A DNA stretch of 64,000 nucleotides from assembly GCA_946499885.1 (NCBI GenBank), contig CAMMTN010000004.1, positions 1 to 64,000 of the forward strand, written 5' to 3'. Source of the DNA: an uncultured Clostridium sp. (GTDB taxonomy: Bacteria; Bacillota; Clostridia; TANB77; CAG-508). The number at the start of each line of letters is the position of its first letter. Positions within the stretch are counted from its first letter, which is position 1. Made by a program: the position numbers and the translations under genes. The notes below the pieces were generated by a model that worked only from the letters and a program-made list of their open reading frames with translations, had not been told where the DNA came from and did no database searches. Below, piece after piece: positions 63,982 through 64,000 of this stretch.

Positions 63982-64000
63982 ATTTAATATCCTTCCTTTC

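Overview
The window is very AT-rich DNA from a low-GC Gram-positive bacterium (Firmicutes). The signs are strong GGAGG ribosome-binding sites, frequent TTG and GTG starts, SpoVG, SipW/TasA-type matrix genes, sortase, a PrgI/VirB4-type conjugation module and tRNA-integrated mobile elements. UGA is a normal stop and Trp is TGG. I cannot name the species.

Layout. (1) 1-373: end of a chromosomal CDS, tRNA-Arg(ACG) and tRNA-Pro(TGG). (2) About 365-14,798: a 14.4-kb integrative mobilizable element in the 3' end of tRNA-Pro. It has a RepA_N protein, TnpV, MobC and relaxase, cargo (HAD, HD, GNAT), an ImmR/ImmA-like pair, a three-gene MBL-fold/membrane operon, an AbiEi/AbiEii toxin-antitoxin pair, an attenuator-like leader, excisionase and tyrosine integrase, closed by a copy of the att core. 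(3) 14.8-22.9 kb: chromosomal or older accessory genes (ITPA-like pyrophosphatase, GNAT, ferredoxin, a zinc-ribbon methyltransferase with a divergent partner, M14 and M18 peptidases). (4) From 22,890 to beyond 64,000: a large ICE bounded on the left by a tRNA-Arg(TCT) 3' fragment. It holds a conjugation module (VirB2, PrgI, VirB4, VirB6, M23 hydrolase, VirD4) interleaved with surface genes (sortase, thioester/Cna-B adhesin, TasA-like protein, SipW, InlB-repeat protein), then two small secreted proteins flanking an IS, two MacB-like ABC transporters, and on the minus strand a DNA-processing block (primase-like protein, methyltransferase, ArdC, PcfJ, PcfK, SSB). Its integrase and relaxase are not in the window.

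Main discovery. I went through the window by eye for CGG triplets on both strands. Every in-frame CGG I found in a real gene (23 of them) sits where homology and reading frame require a +1 shift: CGGN must be read as one residue, glycine (the C is skipped and GGN read). I found no in-frame CGG that works as arginine, whereas dozens of out-of-frame CGGs (for example GAC GGA, TCC GGA, CCG GTT) cause no shift. With one base removed per in-frame CGG, every broken gene becomes one open frame of length divisible by three, including a five-site peptidase gene and two apparently separate ORFs at 24.0 kb that fuse. The affected glycines include the Walker A glycine of an ABC transporter and residues in VirB4, VirD4 and AbiEii. 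The phase dependence argues strongly against sequencing error. It suggests that CGG is not an arginine codon here and that CGGN is decoded as glycine by obligatory +1 frameshifting or by a four-base-reading tRNA-Gly. The closest precedent I know is the AGG/CCC frameshifting in Perkinsus mitochondrial cox1. Sites are concentrated in the ICE transfer and surface genes.
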